From positions 8,604,520 to 8,668,519 of the forward strand of contig CM024176.1 in the NCBI GenBank assembly GCA_013433145.1: a stretch of 64,000 nt of DNA, written 5' to 3'. The position numbers and the translations under genes are program-made. The notes under the pieces are model-generated. The model was not told the origin of the DNA. It ran no database searches and saw only the letters and a list, made by a program, of their open reading frames with translations. Positions 1 to 12,934 of this stretch are shown here, one piece after another. The first letter of the stretch is position 1. Every line of letters starts with the position of its first letter. Origin of the DNA: Ascaris suum (taxonomy: Eukaryota; Nematoda; Chromadorea; Rhabditida; Ascarididae).

Positions 1-3000
1 ATCAAGCTTGGGGCTCGTTTCCCCAACTCGCCTCTAAATGCTATCTCTTCATTAAAAGCGATCGTACAGACAGTTTCCGACAGATTTTTCGACCCACGCA
101 ACATATGACGTCATCAAGACGAAGAAAATGGCACTGCTAAAGTAAATTGACGGTTGAAAAGGGATATCATATCGAATTATTACCCACCCATGTTCAACAT
201 TAAAATCAACGAAACATCGAAACACATGCAACTTACTTCACTTTTCTTGTTGATGAGTACGTCGAGTCGCTCATTTGCTCCTCTCGCCTTTAGTTTCGCC
301 TTTTCTGTTTCCACCTACAAATCGATCAAACCCAGAATAAAACTAAAACAAGTCCAAAATGAGGATATAGTCTACGAAACAATATTACAATCAAACAATA
401 CGTGCAGGGGCCAATAACGGCTCAACCGGAAGTCACGATAACAAAAACAGTCGCAAAATAACCAAACCATGATAAGATGGCTGCTGTAAAACTGTAAACT
501 AAACTAGACTGCAAAGGAGACGATAAATTAAAACGATGAAAACGAATTCAATAAAATTACTGGTAGAAGTTACTTTTCCATTATGAGTTGAAATAACTGC
601 ACAAACAAACCGTATATACGCTAGAAATACATGAATACGAAATCACTATGATGCACTCTTTGCAAAATATTATATGAAAATGAAAAATTGTTGACATCTG
701 ATATGCGAAAAAAATCTCAATTATTGCTCAAAAATTGATTAAAAAGAATAAGCGAGCGACCTGTCTAGTGTTCTTCTCCTTTAGCGCAACTAACTCGATC
801 GCTACGTCGACCAGTGCTGACGATAGCTTCATCGCTTAAAAAAAAGTTAATAAAACAGTGCCAATAATTACTGTGCTCTAGATGCTCACTCAAAACACTC
901 ATCTATTAATATAGAAATACCCTTGGTGTCTACAGAATTTTTCGAACACCCACAATTTCATTTTAGGTGTACCATAGCGAATTTCGTTTGACTGAATGTA
1001 GTCTTTCTCGTATTTGGCAAAACGTTTTCCTCTAAAGTCACCTACTGACTTAGAACTTTCGCTCACAGAAAATGAGGTGATCTGAGAGAAATACAAAAAA
1101 ATCTCGTTTCTTAAGAGAACGGTAGCTGAACTATTGCGAACTAAGAGTGAAGGTCTCATACATAACCAGCACAGATTATTATAAAATAATAACAGTAAGA
1201 TAAAGAAGCCATGGAAAGATGAGAGATTTCCTGTTATGAAAAAGAATGTTTGCGATATTGCTCAGAAATTATGTAAAACCATTACGACGAAATCCTTAGC
1301 TGATCTGATCCGTTCGATCGACCGACTGTTGTAAACTGTCTAGCAATCAATTGCTCCTACCACCCCCCCCCCCCCCCCTCCAATGTTCGTTAATGATTTT
1401 GCTTCTTCGCAACGAATCATTTAAGGAAAACGATTACTAACCGGCGAACGTTGATGTGTGGCGGAAAGCACGAACCTGACTGTCAGCAAGACCAGTCAAA
1501 AGCTGAATAACGCTGTCCATAAGGCGCTGATCAAATATGTAACTTGCCTTACACTTATTCACCAACAGCTGCAACATAAAATAAAATTGTAACTCTTTCT
1601 TCGAAATAACGTCAAATAAAACCCACGAGATTATGGATGCTGTTGAAAAAAATAAAAATAAAACTTTTCCATTGATAGCTGCATCGCCATCTTTCACCTC
1701 GGAAAAGCATTATGGCCCGAAGAAACTTATACAGTTTCGTCGACTACCGCCGTTAAATTTCTACTATTAACCAGCGACCACTAAATTCCGATCAACGGCT
1801 ATCGAAAAACATTTTCGATGTCCCCATTGAAACTATTTTTAAACTTATTACAAACTTTTTGAAAGAGGATATTCGAACAACAAATCATTCATTAAACAAC
1901 GTATTTTCACATAGCAAGCAACACTGAAGCAATATCCTATAACGATTTTCTAAATATCTCTCAACACCTCATTTAAGTATTTACTCAATTTCTCCACTTC
2001 CTTATTATAATGAAAGACTGAAAAAAAAAGAGAGCAGCATTTCAAAGAATGGCCTAGATAGCAGCCTAGAAACATAAGTGCAAAATAATAAAACGCCTAG
2101 AAAGCATTTTAAAAGTGCAACTGCATGAAATTTTCGATCTTTATTTTGAAAGATCGTTCACTCTGAAAACAGTGAATGGCAAAAAACTGAGACCCAAAAC
2201 ATTTGCTTAGGATTCATGTGAAAATGCGACGGCGGAAGAGAAGGGAAAGGGATTGAAGAGAGATGAAGCACTCAACGCAATTATTCATCATAGGAGGCAA
2301 TTTTCATCGAAAACTTTAAAGCGGATTTCACAACAGCAATACAGAAAATCACATTTTGTTATCTGTTATGAATTACCATTATATAATGAACACAGCAACG
2401 CCCATGTTACGTAAAGAATTTGGCCAAAGGATTATCCAAAAAACTATCACATCCAATGAATGAAAATGGACTTCATAGAAAACTTTTAAAGCAGATAAAA
2501 CTTCGCATCCCGCCCACAAATTGGCAAAATGGAGGTAAGAGAAGGGTTTGGAGAAACAGAGAAGGGATTTTGCACATGAAGTGGATTGGTTTTTGACTGA
2601 GAGAGAAAGACACTGAAAATTTCATAGGAAATAAAAGTAGCGATGGCTTTATAAATGCAAAGGGGACGATACAATGTCCTAGCGATTATTAAAATGAAGG
2701 TGCAATTTTGCTCCACTCTCCCACTGTCCTCCTCCCTTACTATCAGAAAGGGCGACTGCCACTATCTTAATGCTAGCGTAATTATCAAGACTACATCAAA
2801 TGCACCAGATCACGAATATATCCAGCATGAAACTGATCATCCGAGTTGGATGCAACTTGCTATGAAAACATCACTTCGGAAGAAGCATCCAGCCATTATG
2901 TCAAAAAGATCAGCCAAACAAAACGTTTCTCACCGTAATGAATAAAGCAAAATTTTGTTTGAATTTCTTCCATTGTGGGCCTGGCATAACGAGAGGATAA

Positions 3001-6000
3001 TCACCCGAATCTTCATCGAACTGTTCCGTCATACGACGAATTATCTCACTGCAAATTAACAAATGAACAGCGATTCCACATCGCATAATGACATAAATCC
3101 TGCATTAAACCGCAATCGTGGTTTATTGCAATTTCAAATGTGTTTATATCATATTCAATTTTAGTGCATATTCCTGGTGGAAAATAATCCACTTCCAGAA
3201 AGTTTTTAAGTTCCCCTCTGTTAACGAACTGTTAATGTGGTTCTATATGGCGAATCACAACCACCTTGATTTTAAAATGGCATATTAATCAGAGCGACTT
3301 TACTTGCCTTCAAGAAAAGTGTGTTCTCCTCTCATCTATTACTCCTTTCACTTAACCTGAGATAGCAATAATTCGTATCGTTTAAATATATGAGCTTATC
3401 ATTACCTGTATTCCATCGTTTGAATCATTACCGACGATATGATTCCCTTACAGCCGCAGCAGGAAATGAAGAATTGCTGTAGCTGCACGAGTGCATTGTC
3501 TTGATGGCGCTCATATTCCTCTATCCAACTATCAATTACTGTCTGCAAATTTACCTGTTCTATGAATGATTATGCATGTAACTCCATAAGCACTAATCAG
3601 GTAACATACTCTAAAAAAATTAATGTTCATCAACAGATCCTCCCAAACGTTAGTTTCACTGTCCCGACAAGTGCTGTGCCTCAGTTTTGTCACAAAAAAA
3701 TTCAGCAGCAGCGAGATCATTTCGCAGTCGCTGGTTTGTTGAAATCAAACGTAAGAAAACTCACGTTGAGATTCTTGCCTGCCTTGACCAAACTGAAAAG
3801 ACTGCTCTCGTCTGCTGCTTCTTGCGCATTCAGACCCGATCGTCTTGCACCTCCACTACGACCACCCCGTCCACCTACGGCACCTCCACGAGGCCGACCT
3901 CGCTTAGCCTGAAATATGTGTATTATCCATTTGACAGCTGAACTATCCTACCACTTAAAAAAGGTCTAGATCGCTAGTACTTTGTCGGCCAGCTTACAGC
4001 CTTGCCGGCGCTGTATTCAGTTGATATTGCAAAAAAAGAGGGTGTGCAAGAAGTGCTTATAGCCGACATCAAAGGTCCTGTTATAGACGTTGCATCAAGA
4101 AGAGGTATACTCCCCAAAGCGATCGATCACGATCAGCTTACACACTATGAATTCGATCATAAAAATGAGATCTATCAAAAAGCGGAAAGGGTTTAAAGAC
4201 TCAATGAAATAATCCACGCTTCAAACTCATAAAGTAAACAATAAAAACAATTGAGAATACACGCCAAAGAGACTCGCACGATACTGAAGCCTTTTGCGGC
4301 GCCACATATTAACAGACTTTCTGACCCCATCATGTCATTAAGAGATCTTCCGACTCCACTTTGTCACTAACAGACTTTCCGGCGCCACTATGTCATTAAA
4401 ACAATTCCCGACGCCACATCGCCTGATATGTGATTGAGGTTAAGCTTAATTCGCCCTTACGTTGCGAGCTAGAACTTTTTCGAAAGCTGAAGGCTTAGGC
4501 TGGTTCCTGATATGTGCAATGCATCCAACAGACCTAGCACCTTTGGCTACAATATCTTCCAAGTTGAAACTACCGAAGAGATGTTTATCAATACTCAACA
4601 ATGTGAAGCAATAGAAGTGCAGCCCACCTTAGTATGCATATCAGTTGCAGTGCCAAATGAGATGCAACATATTTACAGATACAAATAATGCACTATGGAC
4701 AAGTCTGCACCAATGACATCTCTAGCAGCTTCTAAACGTCTGACGATTTTCATTATCCCCCCTTCACCATGAAACAATCAGAGTCGCCCTGAAAATGACA
4801 ACAGGACGGAAGTCATAATTACTTGCTTGCCGCCCGTAAGCTCAAGCGACTTGATCGGAAGTGATATGAAATTTATAAAAAGAAACCAAAAGAAAACTAG
4901 TTCACAAACAGAAAAACACAATGACTATGATTGGCACAGGTGGCATATAGCTGTGAAACTGCTCAGCACATCAGCAAAGGCGCACTGACCGGAGATGGTG
5001 ATGCTGCACCATCAGGAGTGGTGATCACTGCATCATCGACCGCCGATCGTCGTTTACGAGCACGTGTCGTTGTCGATGGAGTACGGAAGAGTGAATCAGA
5101 TGACGTATCGATGTGGTAATCAGATTGTTGCTCTTCATGCTCGCCGCTTAAGCGAAAATATTTAACGACTATAGAAAGAGAAAACGTTAAATAACAGAAA
5201 TTTTGACAATAAAACCTTGAAAGAATTGATCACATCTGCATTGTAAGATACAATTGATACAATAGATCTATTGTAAGTGACCTCGACTCTAGATATCTCA
5301 TTAAAAAAACAGAGGTATATCTCGATGAGAGCTGTAAATGGAATCCGAGCGCTTCTTTAGAAGCTACGCCACGGGACTAAAAAAGTTATGCCATGGAACG
5401 CTTTGGACTAGAAAAGGAGTGCGACATCGTGCTTTCCAGGATGTTGTTTCAATATAATCATATCTTATAGCATCCTCGCAGATGTACTAAATTGTCATTA
5501 TCGGCCTTTCAGAAAAGGCAGCCGATACACTTTAAGTTATTTTAATAATCTTCCTCATGATTTCTACTCGTTAAAGAGGGGTAAATTTCAACAATTCTCA
5601 ATGAATTGATGAGTTTATGGCATGAACTTCATGAAAGAAATACTTATTACGAAAACAGAAAACTGATTTGAAGAGATTTTTTAAATTCGTTGTTCAAATC
5701 ACCACGCTTTCAGCTCCCTTTGGTGCTCCAACTCGAAACACATCTTGGGGAGGCATGCAATAAACACCCTTTCCCTAACTCCCCTCTCCCCATTACAACA
5801 TCTGTCAAAATTGTATAAGCCGGTTGGTTTAGTCAATGAATGGCGGATGAATGGTTCAGAATTACAACAACCAAGTGGGCCAGTGGTAAGGTTGAACCTA
5901 AATGGCAACTAGTGGTGGAGGATAGGAAACAAGCAGGCAGGCTTTAAAGTTTAAATGGATCACGAGTTTTTGGCCCTTGTTGCTTATATGCTAGACTGCT

Positions 6001-6663
6001 TCACCGATCAAGTATGCTCATCAAATTGGCTTTTTCCTATGTATGCGAAGATCACATAATATCTATCTGTGATAGTGGGATCCACTGAGGTAGTACAGTT
6101 TTTAGTTATGCAAGACATGAGACGGAATCATATGTTTACAGAAATGGGATTACATAATCATTTCGGTAGTTCCGGATTATTATTGAAAAAAAAAAAATCA
6201 AATCCCTCGAGCACCTCAACATCGGAAATATTAGAATAATTGAAAAACAATGAACGAGCAGTTTATAGACTTGAATCAAACTTGCTCTGATACGACCTTC
6301 CAAATATGAACGGCCGTGCTCAGAAATTTATGATTACCGAACACAACAATAAACACATCAATAATTTTACTCGGTATTGACTCATTGTTTCAGCACCCAC
6401 ATTCAGTGATAACGATTCCGCAAAACTTAATCCATATTAAGTACTCGACTTTAATATCGCACACAATCTTAGTTGAAGATTAAAAAAATAATAATAAAAT
6501 AAAATAAAGCAAATTCGTACGATGCGCTGACTGGCGTAGTAAATGAAATTGTAGAGCTGTCAATTGCAGCTGCGGAAGTGGGTGATTCGGCATACTGCAT
6601 TCGAGTAATACCACGTGTTGTCATACGTGTCGTCTGTTGAAATGGAGTACCACTCTCATCCAT
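1..6663 (-). CDS. STAG: Cohesin subunit SA/STAG (Scc3 family), N-terminal 325 residues, partial at window edge
   Basis: The product is the HEAT-repeat subunit of nuclear cohesin. It binds the kleisin Rad21/Scc1 and is needed for sister-chromatid cohesion and chromosome looping. I assembled eight exons, in coding order: 6663-6521, 5146-4990, 3908-3765, 3542-3406, 3048-2934, 1568-1442, 834-761 and 314-237. All have AG/GT borders and matching phases, and they sum to 975 nt (325 codons). The N-terminus is low in complexity: Ser/Thr-rich, then a basic AKRGRPRGG and Gly/Arg stretch typical of SA proteins. From [11 protein letters not shown] onward it follows the vertebrate family closely: [68 protein letters not shown] and [13 protein letters not shown]. 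The start is the ATG at 6663, directly preceded by an AG (TTTCTTAAAG), so it may sit at a trans-splice or cis-splice acceptor. The rest of the roughly 1,100-1,250 residue family length must lie left of position 1. Family assignment is very sure. The first two, poorly conserved exons are less sure. Confidence 0.95.
1363..1378. repeat. Poly-C run (16 C)
   Basis: An uninterrupted run of 16 C lies in the STAG intron between exons 6 and 7. A similar run of 12 C occurs at 7100-7111 and a 12-G run at 60272-60283. Such runs are length-unstable, and assemblies often get their length wrong. Confidence 0.9.
4002..4196 (+). other. Protein-like open frame inside a STAG intron, opposite strand
   Basis: A plus-strand frame of 64 codons reads [20 protein letters not shown] and then [17 protein letters not shown] before a stop at 4196. 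The same frame is open for about 10 further codons upstream. Composition (many charged and aliphatic residues, few Cys/Trp) looks like real protein rather than chance AT-rich sequence. It lies antisense in an intron of the cohesin gene. I do not recognise the family. A decayed transposon or retrocopy fragment, a small nested gene or chance are all possible. Confidence 0.3.
4291..4432. repeat. Degenerate 29-bp tandem repeat in a STAG intron
   Basis: About five imperfect units follow each other at 4291, 4317, 4346, 4375 and 4404. The middle three are exactly 29 bp. Each carries a variant of a CTTTCCGGCGCCACTATGTC core followed by ATTAA. The array lies in the intron between coding exons 2 and 3 of the STAG gene. 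It is GC-richer than the flanks. Confidence 0.8.
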
Positions 6664-9600
6664 CTTTAAGAAAGTAATTTCGTAATGATCGAAATTTTCA
6701 GCAAATTTAACGGAATTTCAACGAAGCATTTGAAAAGATAAGAGTAAAAACGATAGCGATATTGTTGTTAACTACATCGATGATAATACAGTAAAAGTAA
6801 ATAAAAGGATTACAAAAATGTCTCGATATCGTCGTTGTTTCCTATGATGGAATGGAAAGAGAATGAAGGAACCATGTGAAAGAACATCAATAGGAAGGAA
6901 AGAAAATATAAAGCGTTTCGCCGCAAATGAATTTCTTGTTGCAAGCTGCGTTGGAGACCTCCCTGGAAGCAATGCAGTTTTAAGTAAAGCAAGCTTTCAC
7001 AATGGTGAGTATCTGAAAAAGCTAAGCTCGAGACAAGAGTCTAAATAGTCTAAGCTCGAGCTAACGCCTTTGGAAAAAACCGTTTCGTTGGACAAAACTC
7101 CCCCCCCCCCCTCCACAGTTGCCCCAACTCCAGCAACATCACACAATCGCAAACATCACTGACTGCTCCTATACACGTTTATAAAAATTAAAGAATTTTG
7201 AGACGTGCCTCCCGCGCGAATCCATTGAAAGTCACAACAACTCGTCCAATTCGTTCATCAAGTACGCACTCTCATACAGTACTCATCCATGACAATCCAT
7301 TCGAGTCAATCCCCAAGTGGCGCGTCTTCTAAATGCATTTCTGTTAGCCGAAAGACCCGGAAGAGGTCCTGAGGACGGTATCAAGTGCATTTCCGAGGAG
7401 TTTCAATGAACTGTTAAGACCGCGTGCAAAGATGGAGACCACTGATGTTCGTAGTTTTATTTGAATTCCGAGTATACGGAATATTGAGCTGCAACGTTGA
7501 TTAAGAAATGCAACGAAAGCTTGCACCGCGTCTATTTTATGCGGGAGGTGCGCGAATGAGCGATTTCCCCGAGAGGCTGCTTTCGATGATGGGCGCTAGA
7601 GATAATTCGGTTCCCGCAATAACTAGCGGGAACAGTGAGGGGCATATGCTAATGAGTGGTTGGTGAACGCAAGACGAAGGCGTTGGACGAGGTCCTTCGG
7701 GTACGTTAAAGGGATGCAAGAATATCCAGGAGGTAGGCGCGGTACATTGTAAAATTGAGATCATTGATGCCGAGCACCACAGTTTGACCGGAATTGCTAT
7801 TAAAATTTAATTAATTCATTAAGAAACTACAATGGCATTGAATGGGGAAATTATCCTAACTAACTTTATGGATCGACAAAGTTTATTTATAGAGTCATTG
7901 ACATAAGCGAAGATAGAAAAAAAAAATGGTAACATCGTTATTCTATTTTATGAATTGATTAGCTGTTTATGAAATATTCCATTTACGAAATCTGTTTAAA
8001 TTCAATTTGTAAATGGAAATAACAAATTCCAATAAATTCTTTAACTGGAAATAAAATTCTATCTAAAGTGAGGTAAAATTCCTCCAATATTCGACATTTT
8101 TTCATCATGAAACAGAGAATTTGTGACAGCCGGATGGTTAAATGAAACAAACGGAATGAACCGAAATCTTTCGAGAACATTGCCAGCGCACCCAAGAAGA
8201 AAGTTTTGCCTCATCAGATAGCACTAATAGAACACTTCTGCCACGTTGAGGAGGGCTAAGTAATCATCAATTTTTAGGGCATTATTACCAACATTCAAAA
8301 ATGAGTTCCATTCTTGCTATGAGTTCATTTAGTTATGATGAATAAATGAGCTAATTTTTAGGAATTCCAAGCAGCTCTTGAAATTATCCGCTGCATCGAA
8401 TAACAACTTCCAACCAGAAGGTAATTTCATGGGGATATAGAAGGGAGAGGATGTGAGGTGAGGAGAGGAATTCGCGGTTTCATGTTCGAGAACAGTCCCG
8501 TTATTTGCTTGGATAAACGCTTTATTTGATGTTTTATCATTGTTTTCATAAAGTTGGTCTGATACGATAAAATGCAAAACAGCACTTCTTACCCACACAT
8601 CTTCCTTCTCCTCTCCTCTTTCCTTCTCACTGAATGACATTTCTGCCGGTTTCACCGAGGTTTTCTGGCCCCTTCGGTTGCTTTGAAGGTTCTTTTATCG
8701 GAATTCTGCCGAACATGCAATATATGATTCAGGTTTCAGCGTACAACAGGAAGGCCTTCTTTGCATTTTTGAAGGCGATAATTTTGCTGTGAAAAAGAAA
8801 ATCTAATGAAAAGATTTCTGCTGACGTCATCAATTTTTTATTCGCTTTATGGATCAAAGATTAATTACCGTTGGTATTTTTTCACCTGTGGCACCGTATA
8901 AAACTTGCTGATGAAGGTAGAAGGAATACGTGAATGAGGCAATAAGAGGTATTCGCAGTCATGACACCTAGCTACTGTTTTCACCTCCCTTCCTTCCGTT
9001 GATCATCAAGCTTCCATTATCTATATTTTTCATGGTCCATCTAATAAACGCTTTACCTTTACTTTATACTGCATTTAAATTTTTTGAATAATAGTATTCT
9101 GATGTAGAACTTCACTCTTCAGTAATAAGTTGGAGAAAACATGAACCTGTAGTTTAAAGTACATGATGTACTGGTAGCATACCAGGTCTTAAGCATTGAA
9201 GTATAGCATAGTATAGGTATATCGTAGGACGAAGAAGTGCAAAATTACAAAATATATCTTTTGGCAAGGAAAGGTATCGTATAATGTGCGTATAACTACT
9301 TACACCATCGGAGTCGAGTATATTTCTCCAAGAAATGAAGTATGAAATCAACATTAACTGCAAGACATTTATTTCTTTCTATAGTTTCCGTCCTTCATAG
9401 TTCATTCTCAAGCTAAGGTTTTTAGAGGTGCCAATTGCTCACACATTTACTCTTGCCGAGAGCGGTGTGGTCTAAGCCATACAAAGAGATATTAAGCAAA
9501 TTTCTTCATGTTTCATCGGTGCGTAAAGCCGCTGAAAGACCAATTCGGTCGCTGCATCAAAGTTCATGACTATTGCAGCTATTAACCATAACATACACCT

Positions 9601-11624
9601 GAGTTTAAAAGTTGCTAAGCATTGTTCATTCATATATTACAATGGTTTCCGAGTGCATTATTGCTTGTTAATGTTGTTCAAATTTATTGTTATGTATCTA
9701 TAGCCCAGGACTATACCACAAATACCTGGCTCATGCTAGAGCATCCCACCGCTGATAAGAACGCAAGAAAAATCTCTATGAAGGTATAAAAGCAACATAG
9801 TCGTGAAGGTAATTTTTTAACCGTTGCGATTCAAACAACAACACAACACCTTCATTCAACCGGCTCATAATGTTGCGATAATTTTGGTCTTAAAGGTTTC
9901 CGCTTTACGTTATTTGGTTTCTACTTGATTTCTTATTACAGAATTCCCTTTGCTGTTCCACACATCCCAACCTTTATTCTGCCTTCGAGTGGAAGGCATT
10001 TTAGAAATCCGTATATGTTCATATTAGTACTATCATCTACGTGATGAGTTTCTTTTGCTTGCTAAATTTTCTCTCAATTTGTTGGGTTGGAGAGTCGGGT
10101 TAAAAACGTTGACTTTGCGAGAAGTAGGCTAAGCTGGGGCATTGCTATATTGTACTGCTATGAAATATTGATTCGAATGAGGAATATTCACCGCTGTCAG
10201 TTCCCATAGTAATATCAAAACAACAGATATTTAAGTTTAGAAAATTTGCAAAGAAAAGAAATAGGTGATTAAATTATACGTTAATAAGACGTTTGAGTAA
10301 GCAAAAATAAGCACTGAGTGGAAGACATATAAACTCATAATTGGCCGGTATGTTGTTCAAATCGTTGTACTTAAAAATTGTTTTCTTTTTATGCATTAGA
10401 GGATATAAGGAGAGAAAATTTTCCTTTATATATCACTTTTATCATACTGAGATTTATTTTATCGTTTTTATTTGTTGAATTATTTCGTCCATTTAAATCC
10501 ATTCCATAATCATCATCTAATGAAAAGCTGTCTATATCGTTCAGAAATTCGCTAATTTTCTTTTCGATGCGATTTTCTTTTTTCTTTTGAAGAAAGAAAA
10601 TATTTTTTCGCCTCTTGAGGTATGAGAGAGTTTGATATGTGAGGTGATCAGGCAATCCTGCATGAACACTTATGTGCGCTTCGAGTGGAGGTCATGAGAG
10701 CATACTAGTCGACGATCATGGGGACGCCATTTTCCCTGAGGAATGAGAGGGCGACGCCATCGATTCGCCCATTCTCGCCCTTTACCTACTTAAATCACTA
10801 ACATGTGATTCTGTGCTCTTCATCGAGAGGAAAACTCCTCAATAATGTCTCATTCCATTTACAGTTCGATGTTTATTTTACATACTAATTTTTATTATTT
10901 ATTTAAAATTGTTACTTCAAATACCTGTATTTTTTTACTTTTATTACTTTTAAATAAATAATAAGTAATAAAAATTGGGCACAAAGTATGTAAATGGAAA
11001 TACTGCTTTACCTGAGTTCCGATCGCCGGAAAACTGTTTTTTTCGCACTTTTTTTTGCATATAAGCATCCTTGTAAGATTATATATATTTATATGCATTT
11101 TTTTTCAGTCCATATATTGCTCTGTATGCTCGAAGCCTCAACTGCCAAATCATTAAAGCAATAGCGATAGACTTTTGAAGAAATATTCTACGGCATTCCA
11201 ACCGATCATTGTGGGAAGATTTTCATAGATCATTTTGAAAAGTAATTATATATGCAAATTTCTCGTCCGATCAAACGTCTAAATGCAAAAAAAAAAATTC
11301 AATTTTGGCTTAGAATATGTGCAATCGTCGTATTCATAAACTTGCACGACGGGTTTGTCATTGTTGTCGAATATTTAAGCAGTAAGTTAACACGAGAGAT
11401 TGAAACCAAAGAACGCCCATTTTGCTAGCCTCGTTGACACCGCTTTTAAATTCCTTATTTGAGCCCTTCTTAAATTACAGAAAGCAACGTTTTTCATAGT
11501 CCCCATTTCTAGGCGCTTTTTCTAAATGTTCGTCGCGAAAGTGCATTTTGGCGATGTCACATCCGTGCATATGGATCTATGTGTTTCTCTGGTAGTTCCA
11601 ACTTGAAAATCATTAAATTTACAG
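6664..11624. other. Gene-poor spacer upstream of STAG
   Basis: This should contain the promoter and 5' leader of the minus-strand STAG gene near its left end, but I cannot place a promoter motif. A stretch at about 7200-7770 is clearly GC-richer than its surroundings. It holds short frames on both strands (minus 7764-7537 and 7526-7344) that match nothing I know and may be an old mobile-element remnant. A minus frame of 108 codons at 8655-8329 and a lysine/asparagine-rich minus frame at 10655-10389 are also unrecognised. The second ends near a possible GTGATA donor and could be an exon. Confidence 0.5.
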
Positions 11625-11770
11625 ACACGAAATTTCGTCCATACGACGTTTACCGTTGGATGACCTCAGTTATCAAAGCATACTTTGACAAAGAAACTCA
11701 AAATGACCTGCAATTATTTAATGATGTGAGAGAATTTCTGTGGATTCTGACACCATCTTTGAAGTTATAG
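11625..11770 (+). CDS. Orphan terminal exon, unknown protein
   Basis: A strong acceptor (TTAAATTTACAG) is followed by 146 nt open to a TAG at 11768. The exon starts in phase 1 and contributes 47 residues. It includes TKFRPYDVYRWMTSV and AYFDKETQNDLQLFND, a protein-like composition. A GTGAGA within it could instead act as a donor after LFND, making it an internal exon. No upstream partner exon was found on the plus strand. I do not recognise the family. Confidence 0.4.
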
Positions 11771-12765
11771 AACAACAAACATTTTTCACAGTACTACACA
11801 GGAAGTTAGATTGTTTGAATATGTAGACAATATTATGCATGAATTGTTTTCTTTTTTTTTTCTGCTTCAAATTTATGAAACCGGTTGGTCAGATGGGCAA
11901 ATTGCAAAAGCATAAATTGTGTCCGTTCCTCTTGTGCGTTTCTTCGTCTATTGTCGTTGTGGTGTTTTTAATAAGTGCTACACGTCACTATATTGATCTT
12001 TCATAGTTACATGGGAAATGTCAGTCTTTAATTTTGTTTCGTATATAAAAACCGAAAATGAAAGGTAATGATGCTCGAGGAGCTTCACCTTTACAATCCC
12101 GATTCGAGGATTGAAGCTGAAAGCCAATCGTGGTATGGTGTCGCTTCCGGAAGGAATCATTGATATAAATGAAATAGGGCATCAGGTGCGAAAGATTGCG
12201 GTCTAGAGAGAAGATCACAAATGAAAGATTTGTAACCAGATACTAAGCAGCTATAGTCTATCGATTCAAGGCAATAGCTGGATCCAAGGAAAGTCTCTAG
12301 CAGTTTTCTGGGAAAAATCTTGCAATTCCATCCTACTACATGAATTCTCCTTCAAATGAAATGTGAGGCAAAGCAACTGTTTATATGTGCCGTATGTGAA
12401 TGTCACATGATTATGGATGCGCTAGTGCCTTACTTACACGGAACAATAGCGTATATCATTTTACGTGCGGATTACTTCATGAATTATCCAAAAAGGTATT
12501 GAATTATTGCCACATTCGTTTATACTACAACTAAATCGAGTATCTACGTTGGTAGAAGTGGTAGAATTTGAATCAGTTGATGTTTAATTTGAGAATATGC
12601 GAGTGTTTTATTGAAAGGGATCTGTTGATATTGTGTTGAGCTATGTCTTCTGTAAATGAACGGTTAATAGATACCTAAACATTTGGGCCGTTTCAAATTT
12701 TCAAATATTCTTTCTGCTCAAATATCTTGCACAAATATATGCCACAAAAATTTATGAATATTTAC

Positions 12766-12934
12766 GTATGCATTGAGCTCATCGTATTCGCTGAATTTTG
12801 ATCGTCTGCTGTTCACCAACAAAGCATTGTTACGTGCGATTGTCATCCTGAATATGTGGATTGCTATCGAATTAAACGCTGTATACATTTGCTCTTCAGC
12901 CAGACTAATAAATCTATTCCTACGCTCCTTCATC
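12766..12934 (-). CDS. Candidate internal exon, unknown protein
   Basis: On the minus strand, an acceptor (GATATTAAAG) precedes a frame beginning MMKERRNRFISLAEEQM and ending at ELNAY before a GTAAAT donor. The frame is open for about 57 codons and has helical, charged composition. The plus strand is also open here, but that frame is dominated by Leu/Ile/Phe and Ser and looks like a shadow. The family is unknown. Other minus-strand fragments lie at 12218-12021, where LAFSFNPRIGIVKVKLLEHH looks like beta strands. The pieces could belong to one gene, but the phases do not chain. Confidence 0.3.

Noticed and set aside
2486..2945. Frames on both strands at 2486-2716 and 2655-2945
   Set aside because: The minus frame lies in a STAG intron without homology. 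The plus frame runs antisense over STAG exon 5.
3562..3941. Pro/Arg-rich and Thr-rich plus-strand frames
   Set aside because: Antisense shadows of the Gly/Arg-rich STAG exon 3765-3908.
4931..5119. Plus-strand frame with Val/Ala/Arg composition
   Set aside because: Antisense shadow of STAG coding exon 2 (4990-5146).
6079..6100. TGAGGTAGTACAGTTTTTAG, a let-7-like seed on the plus strand
   Set aside because: No complementary arm lies within 90 bp on either side, so no precursor hairpin can form.
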